Assembly: GCA_037176845.1 (NCBI GenBank)
Contig: JAYKXP010000102.1
Location: 62,001 to 126,000 of the forward strand
DNA: 64,000 nucleotides
From: Paramarasmius palmivorus
Lineage: Eukaryota > Basidiomycota > Agaricomycetes > Agaricales > Marasmiaceae
Direction of reading: 5' to 3'
Position numbers and translations under genes: made by a program. The notes beneath the pieces are model-generated. The model was given only the letters and a program-made list of their open reading frames with translations. It was not told the origin of the DNA and ran no database searches. Shown here piece after piece: positions 32,201 through 42,853 of the stretch (position 1 is the first letter of the stretch; every line of letters starts with the position of its first letter).

Positions 32201-32634
32201 TTAGAGTCGGGTGGTTGACTGGAAGGTGAGGTCTTGTCGGAATTGTTGGAAGCCGGCTGCTTGTCTGACGCATCAACAGCGTTCTCGTTAGCCTTCTTCG
32301 AAGTCTTCGAAGGTGCAGGCGACAGTCGACAGTTATACTTGGGGAACTTCTCCAAGAATTCGGCGTAGAGCTTTGTCCAGAACGGGCCTCTATTGCCTTT
32401 GATTGAGGCATACTCCGAGAGTTTACTGGTCAAGAAGGCAAGCTCTTCGTCAGGCCAGTCAGACTTCCGACCGCGTTTCCTCGCAGGTACAACAAGGCTG
32501 CTAATGATAGACTTAGCCTTGTGGCTTCGCTTCACAGCCTTAGCCTTGCCAGCTCGGGTTGTTCCCTTGGAGGAGGAGGAAGTGGCAGAGGAGGAACGTC
32601 TGCCGCTCGACTTTCCTGGTTTGCTTCGGCCCAT
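29246..32634 (-). CDS. Large hypothetical protein, transposon-associated family
   Basis: Six exons (31984-32634, 31419-31927, 31238-31366, 30993-31183, 30865-30924, 29246-30807) give 1,033 residues. The N-terminus is Lys/Ser-rich with RKRGRKSDWPDEELAFLTSK, a helix that could start a homeodomain- or Myb-like unit, followed later by KVRNFFYNH. A middle region (LHEMTGMHVSIFIGKPP) precedes a long acidic stretch. The C-terminal domain is Trp-rich (WRERMGDCRMSRSKDGDWAVL, then PGQNGLLLPLIGLCWWYLKDA). A Ser/Pro tail ends in TKRIRQ. I recognise the overall pattern from transposon-linked agaricomycete proteins but know no function. The stop is 19 bp from the left inverted repeat, which probably supplies its 3' UTR. 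Confidence 0.75.
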
Positions 32635-32639
32635 GGGAA

Positions 32640-32930
32640 GATAGATGATGTTGGTGTTGGAGAGATGGATGTGTTGGATGGGCTGAGGAGGTAGGTGGTA
32701 GTATGCGGAGAGGTGCTACGTGGACGGAACGGAACCAGAGACCAGTTAAGCTTGGTCAGATCGGAGATAACCCACATAACTTGTGAGCTCATGTAACAGT
32801 GAAAATATACTTTTTTGGACATGTACAATATGCTGGCGTTTAGCCCGTTTTCGCCCGTTTCGACCTCATGTGTTCCAGTCTACAGAACACTCTTAAAACA
32901 TGTTTCTACGTTTAAAATAAGTTTGGTATC
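32640..32930. other. Intergenic interval between two minus-strand genes
   Basis: Likely promoter of the 29246-32634 gene and terminator of the TET/JBP gene. No further feature seen. Confidence 0.3.
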
Positions 32931-34998
32931 TTACAATTTTGCTCGTTTTCTAGCCGGTGGTTCATCTGTGAGGTACTCGTAGTCCGTCAAGTCGCTCTCT
33001 ACCTCTTCTGTCTTACAGTATTCGTAGTCTGTCAAATCACTCTCATTCCCCAACTCCTCTCCCTTGTAATCGCCTCTCAGTAGCTCCTGCCACTTCGTAT
33101 ACATTCGAACATTGCTCTTCCATCGACAACTTCGTTCCGTTTTCCACCTCTCCAATTCCTTTCCCTTTAGGCCTTTCAACAGATCTTCATCCGTCTGGAA
33201 ACCGTTGTATACCCAACGGAATAGGCCGCCGGCAGAGTATTCTACGATGGAGTATCGTTTCTCGCCAGGCCGAATGGGCTCATTGGAATGTGTGATAACA
33301 GCCGATGGAAATAGGATGCTGCATCCTGGTGGAAATCGGATTCTCAGTCCAACGTTCCACAGAATGAGCTGGCCTCCTTGGTCGGGATCGAACTCTCCAA
33401 TGGCAGTGACGCAGCACCAACCAGGCGCCCAATTTCCAAAGTCGGTATGCCTTACGGAAGCTGCTGCTGCGACTTTGCTTCGACCTGCAGTGTTGTAAGA
33501 GCGAGCAGCCCAATAGCTAGTACTATGGCTAGACTGAGAAGGATACGACAGCGCCGGGTCTTTCTCCTGAAGCTCCTGGCAGATTCTTCGACTTTCAGCA
33601 GCTAGCTTGTTTGCAAAGGTGGAATATAAACCTGCATGAAGAATTAGCGATCACGAAGGAATCAAAGAGGCCGTGGCACTGTACGTACGGCTTGTATGAC
33701 CCACAAGACGGCCCAAGCATTCGTTCTTTGACAATGTTTCTATGGCAGCCTTGTTTTTTAGGCTACGGACAGCAATGTTTCCAGGCTGCTTTTGCCCTCC
33801 TCCTTGCGAAACGCCTGTGTTCCTGACGGCGTATTTATTTCCGATAATGGACCCGCCCGAACGTCTGTTGCTCATGTCTTCGTCGTTGAATTCAGAGTTT
33901 TTATCGTAGTCTTCCAAGGCCTCCATAAGGCTGCTATTGACCTCGTCCCAGTCTTTGGCCTTTGGCGGAGGAGCACCAAGTACCGTCCATATCCGATCAA
34001 GCCTATCGAGCAGCACGACGGTAACTCTATCAGCCGTACGTTAGCAAGGGACAACATAATGGAGAAACAAGCGCCTACTTTCCATCCCAGTGAAAGTTCC
34101 TGAGATTCGAAACCGGGGGTAGCTCAGACTTGGGAAGCTCCTTTGTGCCGATCCAGCCAGGTTCAGATGCTGGCATGCTTAGAGCGTTGAAGTCGATGGA
34201 GTGAGGAATTGCAGATTGTGCTGTCTGAAGAACATAGGAATCGATATCGTTTTGAGCATCTCGATCCTGTGCAGCCTTCTTGCGTCGAGCTCGAGACAAC
34301 TCTGTTTTTCTCTGGGAACGAAGCTGTCTGGCTGTGAGCTTTTTGGGAGATTTCAGCGTAGTCGTCGAAACCGTTGGTAACGCAGGCGAATGCGGTTTGA
34401 TTGGGATATTCGTATTGCGTTTCGATGTGTTTGGCCTAGGTGAAGACGATTGCCTCGATATGCTGGCTGATCAAGATGGCTTGGACGCGGGTGGTTGCTT
34501 TCTTTCCGTAGAAGAAAGCTGCGAAGAGGCACCTGGATTGCCACTGCACGACGCGCTTGAGGAACGCTGGTCGTGACCACGACTTTCGAGGAAGTCGCGA
34601 ACATGAGGCACCGACGCTTCCTCGACGACCTCGTAATCCAAATCCAAGATTTCGTCTGGAAACGCGCTTGCATTCTTGAACTGCAGCTCACGCTCGTTCT
34701 CCGAGCGCAACGACTCCTCGAGATCAAAGTCGGGGAATCGAAGTATTTGAATTTCCTCTTCTGGCAACGGATTATAGAGAGGTCAGTAAAAGTTGATATG
34801 ACGAGCAACGAAAAGAACTATCTGTATTGGCTACATGCCTTAGCACTGTTCCCGCAGGCCGGTCTGTGGAAGGACTTATGCGCTGGGGAACATGTGCACG
34901 GTAGGTATACTAGACCAAATACACGAAGAATGAAGAAGTATAGTTATATGAAACTTACCGCCAAAGGAACAAGTGGATTGCTGAGGAGGACGCGACAT
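32931..34998 (-). CDS. TET/JBP-family 2-oxoglutarate/Fe(II) dioxygenase
   Basis: Likely an oxidase of 5-methylcytosine in DNA, acting in the nucleus. The first exon starts at ATG 34996-34998 (MSRPPQQSTCSFG) and leads into a Cys-rich stretch. Then come an acidic segment, a Ser-rich linker, a basic segment (RARRKKAAQDRD) and a catalytic core at the C-terminus. Core motifs are RHTDFGNWAPGWC (HxD), GEFDPDQGGQLILWNVGL, SAVITHSNEPI (distal His) and KRYSIVEYSAGGLFRW (2OG-binding Arg). All key residues are present. A Glu/Asp-rich tail with two LTDYEY repeats ends at 32931. Splicing of the N-terminal exons is uncertain. An in-frame TGA at 34471-34473 lies in the linker: it may be a C-to-T nonsense change, or lie inside a poor-donor 51-nt intron. 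Confidence 0.78.
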
Positions 34999-35231
34999 GA
35001 TGGGAAGGAATGAAGAGAGAATGATCAAAGTGACACGCTGGCGACAAGTTGCTAATAATGGTAATATGGACCCTGAATGACAATTGTCTAAAAAGGAAGT
35101 GCCGCCGAGAATTCGTTTAGACGCCAGCCCCACGTTTCGAGCTCTTTCCTTCTTACCACCACGAGCGACGCAGGTAATGTCAATGCTTTTAGAATCTGAG
35201 ACTCTACTCTAATGTTGAACCCTGTTTCAGG

Positions 35232-35886
35232 ATGCCCAAAGTCTCTCGTTCTTCAGGATCTGAAGATCACAGGAGCCCGACTCAGCCCACTGCAAGGCAA
35301 ACAAGAGTTTTAGGCTCTGCAGCTCGGCGACGTCAGGCTCGACGACCTTCAAAACCCTTCAAGCCTCGAGAATTCATTGATCTCACCTTAGGGCCCGAGC
35401 CTCAAGAAATCATTGACCTCACTCGAATCCAGTCACCCGCGACTCGACCGACACCCAGTGCTCGCAAACAAAGAAATACGCCAAGGAAAATAGTCGATCT
35501 CATGGCGGAGGAAACGGTTGTTGATTTTAATGGATGGGCCGGCTCAGAAAACAGAGGAGGTAAAGGGAAAGGGAAAGATAACTCAAATGTTCGACTTGGA
35601 AATGGCAAGGGCGTGGATATTGTAGAGCATTTGGAGGCCGTTGAAGCATTGCACCCCGAGGTATGTCTACCATCTACTGTTTCGTTTCTGTCTATCGCTG
35701 AGCCTACCTTATTAGCCTGAAGATCTAGCTCAGGTGATCGCTCTTGCCTTCAACCCCACCCGCTTCCTTTCTCATCTTCTGTAGCCCAGCGAGCTCGAAG
35801 CACTGGAAGCTGCGGTTCTTCGCGTTTCTTCTCGCGACCTTCCAGGTGCACAAGCACCAGTCGCGTCAAGTCTGTGGTGTTTTTGA
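35232..35886 (+). CDS. Small protein with repeated IDLT (SUMO-interacting-like) motifs
   Basis: Three exons (35232-35660, 35716-35733, 35785-35886; the middle one is 18 nt) give 182 residues. An Arg/Ser/Pro-rich N-terminus is followed by three related hydrophobic-acidic motifs: EFIDLTLG, EIIDLTRI and KIVDLMAEE. These match the V/I-D-L-T core of SUMO-interacting motifs. A GKGKGKDNS stretch and a Glu/Ala-rich helical C-terminus complete it. SUMO binding is inference from the motif. It diverges from the TET/JBP gene, 233 bp away, and could share a promoter with it. Confidence 0.6.
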
Positions 35887-36010
35887 TTCCGATAATACGC
35901 ATCTCCTTCCTGCTTAAACACTCATCATACCTACATGATACGCGTCTCCTTCTTGCCTAGGTATCCAGCATACCTACATGATACGCATTTCTTTCTTGCC
36001 TGTCAGACGT
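35887..36010. repeat. Short imperfect tandem repeat, about 50-bp unit
   Basis: Three loose copies of CATACCTACATGATACGC followed by TCTCCTTCTTGCC-like sequence, just downstream of the IDLT gene. Confidence 0.5.
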
Positions 36011-36287
36011 TTAGCATACACATTCTATTTCACGGACATTTAGCATATCTATTACTCTATTTCAACTATACTGAGTCTTAGAGCCTTCTCGAGTAGAGTA
36101 GATTGCCGCCGCATTCGGTAGCGAACTTTGGACCTTACGTAGTACCCAGGATACACAAACACCGGTAATAGCATCTTGTCTCGTGCACTCATTTACGACC
36201 TGTCCGCGCCAAAGTAAGTTCTCCATCCCTCGACGTTGACCGTTTGAAACGATTTCCCGAGCACTCAATTATATCGCCTCTGCAGAG

Positions 36288-37167
36288 ATGGATATCCGAA
36301 GAGTGGCTATGCTTGGGGATGGTGGCGTAGGGAAGACTGCACTTGCAGTCCAGGTGAGCTGGTGTTAGCTGGATTCATCGTCTCCACCTGACAGGTTTGG
36401 GTCCCCTCAGTTTACTCTTAGTTGTTTCTTGAGTGAGAATTTTCTTGAATGTCTCAATTCTGGCTAACTGACGCATCACACATTAAAAGAGGTACTTAGT
36501 CTTCAAAACACAGTCCTTGAAGTAGCACTTTTCTGAACCTGCAACTGCCGTTCTCAACAGACGTATGATCCGACCATAGAGGATGCATATCGCAAGCAAC
36601 TGGTGGTCGCGGACCGTATGTGTCTCATTGAGGTGATTGATACTGCTGGCCAAGGTATGTACGTTGAGCTCGTGATTGGAATCATGATGTTGAATGACGC
36701 ATAGAGGACTACTCCACGCTCCGAGATCAATGGATTCGGTGAGACCTCCAACTTTACGATGCGCGATAAACTCTTACCTTCAATGCATCAGCGAAGCTCA
36801 CGGATTCGCGCTGGTGTACTCTGTGACCGATCGTGGCTCGTTTGAACGAATGGAGCAATTCCGTACAGCAGTTCTGCGAATCAAGCAAGGCGCTCCCATC
36901 GTTCTGGTAGGCAACAAAGCAGATAAGCGAGCGGAGAGAGAAGTATCGACGGAGGAGGGAGAAAGGCTTGCGCAGTGCTATGGCTGTCGATTTGTTGAAA
37001 CCTCCACCAAAACACCTGCTAATGTGGAGTTGATATTCACGGAGCTGGTGGATCGGTTGAGGGAGAACGAAATCGCCAACACGGCGAGCAACGGTGGCAC
37101 ACTGATCACCGTAACAACAGTACAGGCGGAGAGCCACAAAAATCAATGTCATTGCATCACCATGTAG
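36288..37167 (+). CDS. Ras-like small GTPase
   Basis: Six exons (36288-36353, 36411-36432, 36490-36491, 36561-36654, 36705-36738, 36792-37167) give 197 residues. All G boxes are present: P-loop GDGGVGKTA, effector/switch [10 protein letters not shown], switch II DTAGQ followed by [14 protein letters not shown] for guanine and ETSTK. The C-terminus CITM is a CaaX-type prenylation signal with an extra upstream Cys (CHCITM). The third exon is only two bases (AG). It is needed to join LSCFL to [10 protein letters not shown] in frame, and the sequence there follows the basidiomycete Ras pattern. It would signal from a membrane. It lies inside the inverted repeats, between the IDLT gene and the KDZ transposase. 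Confidence 0.92.
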
Positions 37168-37428
37168 GACGTTGTTCACTAGCACTGCCCACTTTACCTT
37201 CGATACCATCCTTTCTTGATACCTCCGTCGCCATTGTTCTTGACACCAATATAGCTTACAGCGGCAACATACTCAGCATACTCGGTCGCGGAAATGTACA
37301 ACAGATATATAGGAATGTAGAATGTTGGATTCTCGAGCCCGTAAAAGCGAAATCAACACCGGTACTTCAACTTGAGCTTGTAGAGGCTGGTATCAAGTTG
37401 CACTTTGAATCATCATCCTAAGCTCAAT

Positions 37429-37760
37429 TTCTGAAAATGAAGTTATGGTAGGCACGGACTCGGATGCGATGATTAACGGGCAGCTGTAAGGATTCGTTTT
37501 CTGATTTCCGAAAATGAAGTTATGGTAGGCATGGATGCGATGATTAACGGGCAACGATAAGGATTGGTTTTCTGGGTTCCGAAGATGAAGTTATGGTAGA
37601 CATGGATGCGACGATTAACGAGCAACTGTAAGGATTGGTTTCCTGATTTCCGAAAATGAAGTTATGGTAGGCATGCCGCATGGATGCGACGATTATTTAG
37701 ACAGCGGTAGACAACGATCTCTGATTTCCGAAAATGAAGAAACTATTGTAGGTATGTATA
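37429..37760. repeat. Minisatellite downstream of the Ras-like gene
   Basis: Four full units and part of a fifth, about 70-79 bp each, each starting with a variant of TTCCGAAAATGAAG, usually followed by TTATGGTAGGCA. The units also share GATGCGACGATTAACG and AAGGATTGG words. Non-coding. Confidence 0.85.
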
Positions 37761-38352
37761 TAGGTATCAGCAGTATGTCTTGTACTTGGAATAGAGCTAT
37801 GGTAGGCAGGGATGTAGAACTTGTAAATCTGCCCAGAAATCGTGGTTTAGACGCCAAGGGAGCGCCTGCACCGTAAGGAAACGTGTGACACGTAACTCCG
37901 ATTCATTTCCGACTTTCACCATAACCACCACCAGCATCAGCGTCGAGGTATGTTCCCTTGTCTTTTACTCGGTAGAAACAGCTCGTTGATGTTCTTTTTT
38001 AGCACAGCGTAGGAATCAGCTGCTTTGGAGGCCGAGACTCAGGAATAGTTCCAGTGCGTGTGCCTTCTTGCTGACTGGCCTTCATGATGCTCATTTTGTA
38101 TAGTGCCGTTGAAACGCAGGCTGAACTTGAATGTATCCCATCAACAAAACACTCCCAAGCCAACAGCGAGAACATTCCGACTACTGTCCTGGCCCTCGAA
38201 GTAACTCCACGGTATCAATGTCAGCTCCAACATGATAAAGAGCTGCCCGACAATTTTCCTGTTGGCTTTCGAACCCGTTCAATGGCGATTTAAGAACCTG
38301 CAAAGGGTTCTGTCTTTTTCAACACCCGTTCCATTGACACCCTTGTTCCATT
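37761..38352. other. Interval upstream of the KDZ copy 2 gene
   Basis: No convincing coding sequence. It probably holds the KDZ promoter; several intron-like GT/AG pairs could mark a 5' UTR intron. Confidence 0.3.
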
Positions 38353-41300
38353 ATGCCAAAGCGGCCGCACACTGGTTTCACCCATTATACAGCTGACGAC
38401 TTTTCTTCTGACTCGGACGCCGATGATAACGACCCACCCAACACACAGCCAGGATTGTCCTCGTCGTCATTTACTTCGTCATTATCGTCGGACAGGCGTC
38501 GCATCATCAAGAAGCCCTTGTCTGTGGGCATGCATCCGGCCAAACGATCTCGGAGTATCACTGGGGGTCTGGCTTCCATGTCAGTCCTCGAAGACCACAA
38601 TAACGACAAACCCGGTGCCAACGCCGAGTCGTACGATATGGCTTCCTCACATAGCGATTCTTCGCGTAGCCAAGAGGAACTGGGTGGCCTTGACCATAGA
38701 ATGGATGTCGACGATGCGGAGCAGCCATGGGCTAGCATTGGCATTGCTGACGATCTACCAATGGCGTCAGATGCTGAACGTAAAGTAAGTGACTCTTGAC
38801 CAACCAGAGCTTGCTGCTGACAGTCTTTGAAGGGACAATATCTGCGGGAATGGCTGAGCCTCAGAGACGACTATCTGAGGATGCTATTGATTGGCGAAGG
38901 AAGGGGCGACAGCTCTCGCAATATCTGTCGTTCCTGCAACGGAACAGGTAGCGAAGCCAAGTTCCGATGTTGTGACTGCTTCTCCATCGAGCTCGTTTGC
39001 CAAAGCTGTATTTTGAAACGGCACCAAGACCGCCCACTGGATATACTCGAGGTATGTTAGCAGTGCGTTGTTTCTTCTGTTTCTGACTTGTTTTTAGGCA
39101 TGGAATGGCCGATTCTTCGAACGGGTATCGCTTGTCGATCTGGGCTTGGTGGTGCAGCTCGGCCACCTATCCAACAATCCTTGTCCGGCCCCAAACACAT
39201 CTACGCCCAAGAACTTCACTGTCATTCACACAAACGGCTTCCATCGGGTGCGCGTGCATTATTGCGAATGTCCCAAAGCCAGAAAGTTTCCGCATATGTA
39301 TCAGCAGCTGTTGGTACATGGGTGGTATCCAGCAACAACTAAGGTGCCTCAAACGTGCTTTTCCTTTCGACTTCTAGAGCAATTCCATATCATGACTCTT
39401 GTTGGTAAAATCAATGCCTACGACTATTATCGTGGCCTTGAAAAGCTGACAAACAATGCTGGTGATTTGGCTTTCAAGGTATGTTCACGAATTTCATACT
39501 ATGTCGTATTCTGACAGATTGGTTCAGAGTCGATATGATTCATTTCGACGTTCTGTACGGGAATGGCGGCATCTAAAGATGCTCAAGAGAGGAGGTCGAG
39601 GATGCAGCGCTTCTAGCCCAGTCAATGAGACCAAGTCTGGGGAGCTTGCAGTGTCTTGCCCTGCATGCCCGCATCCTGGCATTAACCTTCCTTCTGATTG
39701 GCAGTCCACCTGCCCTGAGAAGAGGTACGTTATTTGAAGCACTTCTGAACGGGAGGTTAACATCAACAATAGGTTCCTCTATGGCTTATTTCTTGCTGTA
39801 GACGCCTGTTTCCGTCTGAAACGAAAGCTAGTCTCAAGCGAAGCGACCGACCCGGGCCTTGGAACAGGATGGTCATATATGGTTTGTGATGAACCATATC
39901 GACGGTATCTCTTAACGACAACCAATGAATCTGAGGTGAGGGGTAGCTCCGTTTCTTAGCTCCAGCGTCCATTCTGACATCGTATTAGATGTCAACCTGC
40001 TCAGGCTTGGCGGCGTTAGACCACGCAAACTCTAGAAACTCTCGTGGGCATTACGCGACATCCGGTGTAGCATTAGGCTGCTGTGCCCGACACGAATTCA
40101 TCCAGCCGAATGGTGTTGGTGACCTTCAAAAAGGCGAACGGTGAGTTTCATAGCAGTGGTGTTATATCTCAGTGCTCATTTCTTTCCAGCTATTGTAATG
40201 TCGACTGGGTCCTTTCATGCATCCTAGATCACCATGATTGCAGGCTAAAGGTCTGCTTATCGTATGACATATGTTGTCAGTACTCCAAGCGGCTCACCGA
40301 GCGGCTTCTTTCGTTACCACCAGATCGCCGACCAAGCACCATTCCGGAGTTCACATTCGTAGTTCCAAAGCTACATCTTTACGGACATACGCCTCATTGT
40401 CAAGCCAACTATTCTCTCAACTACTCCCCTGGTGTTGGACGAACTGATGGTGAAGGAGTCGAAAGAAACTGGGCTGGGCAAGGCCCAATTTCGACAAGTA
40501 CTACAGAAATGGGACCTGGTTCAAGGCACGACACCTTAGATGATCACTGGGGATACTGGAACTGGCAGAAATTAGTAGGGCTTGGTATGTTCACTTATCA
40601 GTAATTCATGCCGTTGCTAACATCTTGTCAGGTCTTCTATTGCTCCGCCGTCTGCGCCTCGCTGTTGAATGGAAGAACAAAACCGAGTCGCTACACAACG
40701 CGTACTGTCTCAACCAAAGCAGCCACATAGACAAGTGGAAGAAAATGGTGGAAGAATTTGAAGAGGATCATACTAGGCCAAACCCATATGAATTACCAGA
40801 GTCAGGTACGTTGTTCCCTGGATAGTATTAACAAGCTGCTTATGTTCATTAGGTCTTACAATGCAGCAGATGAGACGTGAACTTGCTGAAGAGGAGCTCA
40901 AGAGTTTTTCGGAGGGCCAGTCTCTTGATCAAGCTGCAGAGCAGTTTGCAAAGAGTGCGTCGGCGTTCATTATCTTGGCCCTTGAGATTGAGGAGCGGCA
41001 GTAAGCAGTCATTATCATTGCAGCCCTGTCGACTGCTAACTTTTGATAGGCGTCAGCTAAAGCAAGATGTCGACTTGAGAAATAGAGGCTCCCGGGCGAA
41101 GCAGACCAGCGATATTGTCGACAAGAGGTTGCGACTTCGAAAGCTACTGGCACGATTTGAAGTTCAACAAATTCATTTCATGCCTATAGTTGCTTCCCTT
41201 CGTGCTGAAGTTGCAGCCAACGCCTCTGGTCCAATTGAAGTTGAAAACCTACCTCTCTATCTCCCTTCATCCCTCAGTCAACAACAACGTGCAGCTTGCT

Positions 41301-42301
41301 TAACGCCCACTCTTGCTAGTATCGAGTTCCGGCTTCGGAATGCCCAATGCTCAGAAAGTCTGGACGAGCTCCGAAACCAGTTGCTAATCAAGTCGAGGCT
41401 TATCACGTACAAGGAAGGTCAAGCTCGACACCAAGAACAACTACGACAGACATCGCAGCTGCTTGAACAGAACCAACGGAAGATCCAGTTACATGCAGCA
41501 CGGTATCAGGCTGCTTGGGATGCTTATGGCAAGCTCCACGATGGTACTGTACCATGGCGAAAGCTTAGACCATCAGACATACGGTGTATGGGCGATCCTG
41601 ACCAAGTATCTGGTAATTCAAGAAAGAGGCTGGGCAAGACATCGCGTACGACAGGGATGGTCCGAGCTCAGGAGATCATGCATGGTGTTTCTCCATCTGG
41701 AGAGGAAGAAGATAGGGACAGCAACGAAGACGAAGACCAGGATGCAGGAGGCGAGGTATCTCTACAAACTCTGGAAAGGCAACGGAGGAAGAAGCGGGAT
41801 GAGTTGATTCAGAAGACAGGGGAGGGCTTTCGGAAAATACCATGGATATGGCAGGCAGCAGATGGCAAAGGATATGCTTCCGATGAGAGCCTTTATAATG
41901 GTGAGTTTTACTAAGCATCTACTTGACTGTACTGATGTTTTATAAGGTCTTCGTGTAGAGTGGGCCAAATCATATGCAAGGCTTCGTCGATGGCAAGAAG
42001 AAGTTCTGCTTCTCAGAGAAGAAATGCGTCGAACCCTGGCAACACTGTCCTGGACAGCGTCCATATGGGATAGTCGTACGTTGAACACGGGATTTCTTGA
42101 TGATCATGCTGAGGGTGCTACGGCATATGCACATCGACAAGCTGACATCTTACGTCGCTTGAAGGACAGATTCGAGATTCTCTGGACCAACAGCAGAATT
42201 GAGAACGAAGAGGCGGAAGAGGGCGATAAGGAGGCAGCAAGTGATGTGGGCGAGGATGGCAATGATAGTGAGTACATGGCTGTTACTGAAGATGAGCTTT
42301 A
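38353..42301 (+). CDS. CxC2-type KDZ transposase (copy 2)
   Basis: A gene of about eleven short-intron exons; the first are 38353-38784, 38824-39051 and 39098 onward. An acidic/Ser-rich N-terminus precedes the CxC2 cysteine cluster (CRSCNGTG, then CCDCFSIELVCQSC, RHQDRP) and the AWNGRFFERVSL segment. The core has FLYGLFLAVDACFRLKRKL, EFIQPNGVGDLQKGER, SYDICCQYSKR (predicted catalytic Asp), PKLHLYGH and GRTDGEGVERNWAGQ. The C-terminus is helical and ends in an acidic tail at TAG 42299-42301. It is related to copy 1 (shared FLY...DA.FRLK, IPWIW/HSWIW). It is the presumed mobilising enzyme of the 14.1-kb element; its stop lies 3 bp before the right inverted repeat. Confidence 0.88.
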
Positions 42302-42304
42302 GTT

Positions 42305-42853
42305 CGATCACGGATGGAACGTTTCCAATTTCGTACCAACAATCACCTTTTTACAAATCATACATCCAACAATCACCTTTTTACAAATCGTACGCCCTAC
42401 ATCACCCTTTTTACAAATCGCACGCCCTAGCATCACCCTTTTTACGAACTGCACATCCAACATTAACCTTTTTACAAATCCTTCTTGGCCCAGCAACTAC
42501 CTTTTTCCAAATCCTTTCTATGGCAACTTGGGATTTGTACAAATCATCTCTTCCCTGAGTTCGATTTGTACAAATCAGTCTTGGGCTATTTAATGTTTTT
42601 TCAAATGCTTCTTACTTATCTTGTCCTTTCTACAAACCACTCACCTCTACTCCGTTTTTTTACATTTCTTGACTTCCCTTGCACTTTTTACAATGACCCC
42701 TCTATTATGCTTCTCTTTGTACAATTGATTGATTACAGTTACGCCTTTATGAGCTAGATATTGTATTTTTACAAACCTTTTCCTCGAGGATATGTCGGGG
42801 ATTAATGCAAAAAATTGGATTTTAAAACGTCGGAGTTTAATTGAAAAAGGGCG
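42305..42853 (-). repeat. Right terminal inverted repeat of the KDZ candidate
   Basis: 549 bp, reverse-complement partner of 28708-29226. It has the same subterminal motif (ACCTTTTTACAAATC, about six copies) and two GATTTGTACAAATC palindromes where the left arm has one, which explains its extra 30 bp. Its inner end follows the KDZ stop codon almost at once. Confidence 0.9.

Larger units (their letters stand above)
28708..42853. mobile_element. Candidate 14.1-kb cargo-carrying KDZ transposon
   Basis: Inverted repeats at 28708-29226 and 42305-42853 bracket a KDZ transposase, a TET/JBP dioxygenase, a Ras-like GTPase and two other genes. The outermost genes face outward, and their stop codons lie 19 bp and 3 bp from the inner ends of the repeats. 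The repeats carry arrays of a short subterminal motif, as expected for transposase-binding sites. Against the model, I find no convincing direct duplication: the left flank reads GACCTG and the right flank CTGACACG. The two repeats could belong to separate elements that captured a host segment between them. Confidence 0.6.
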
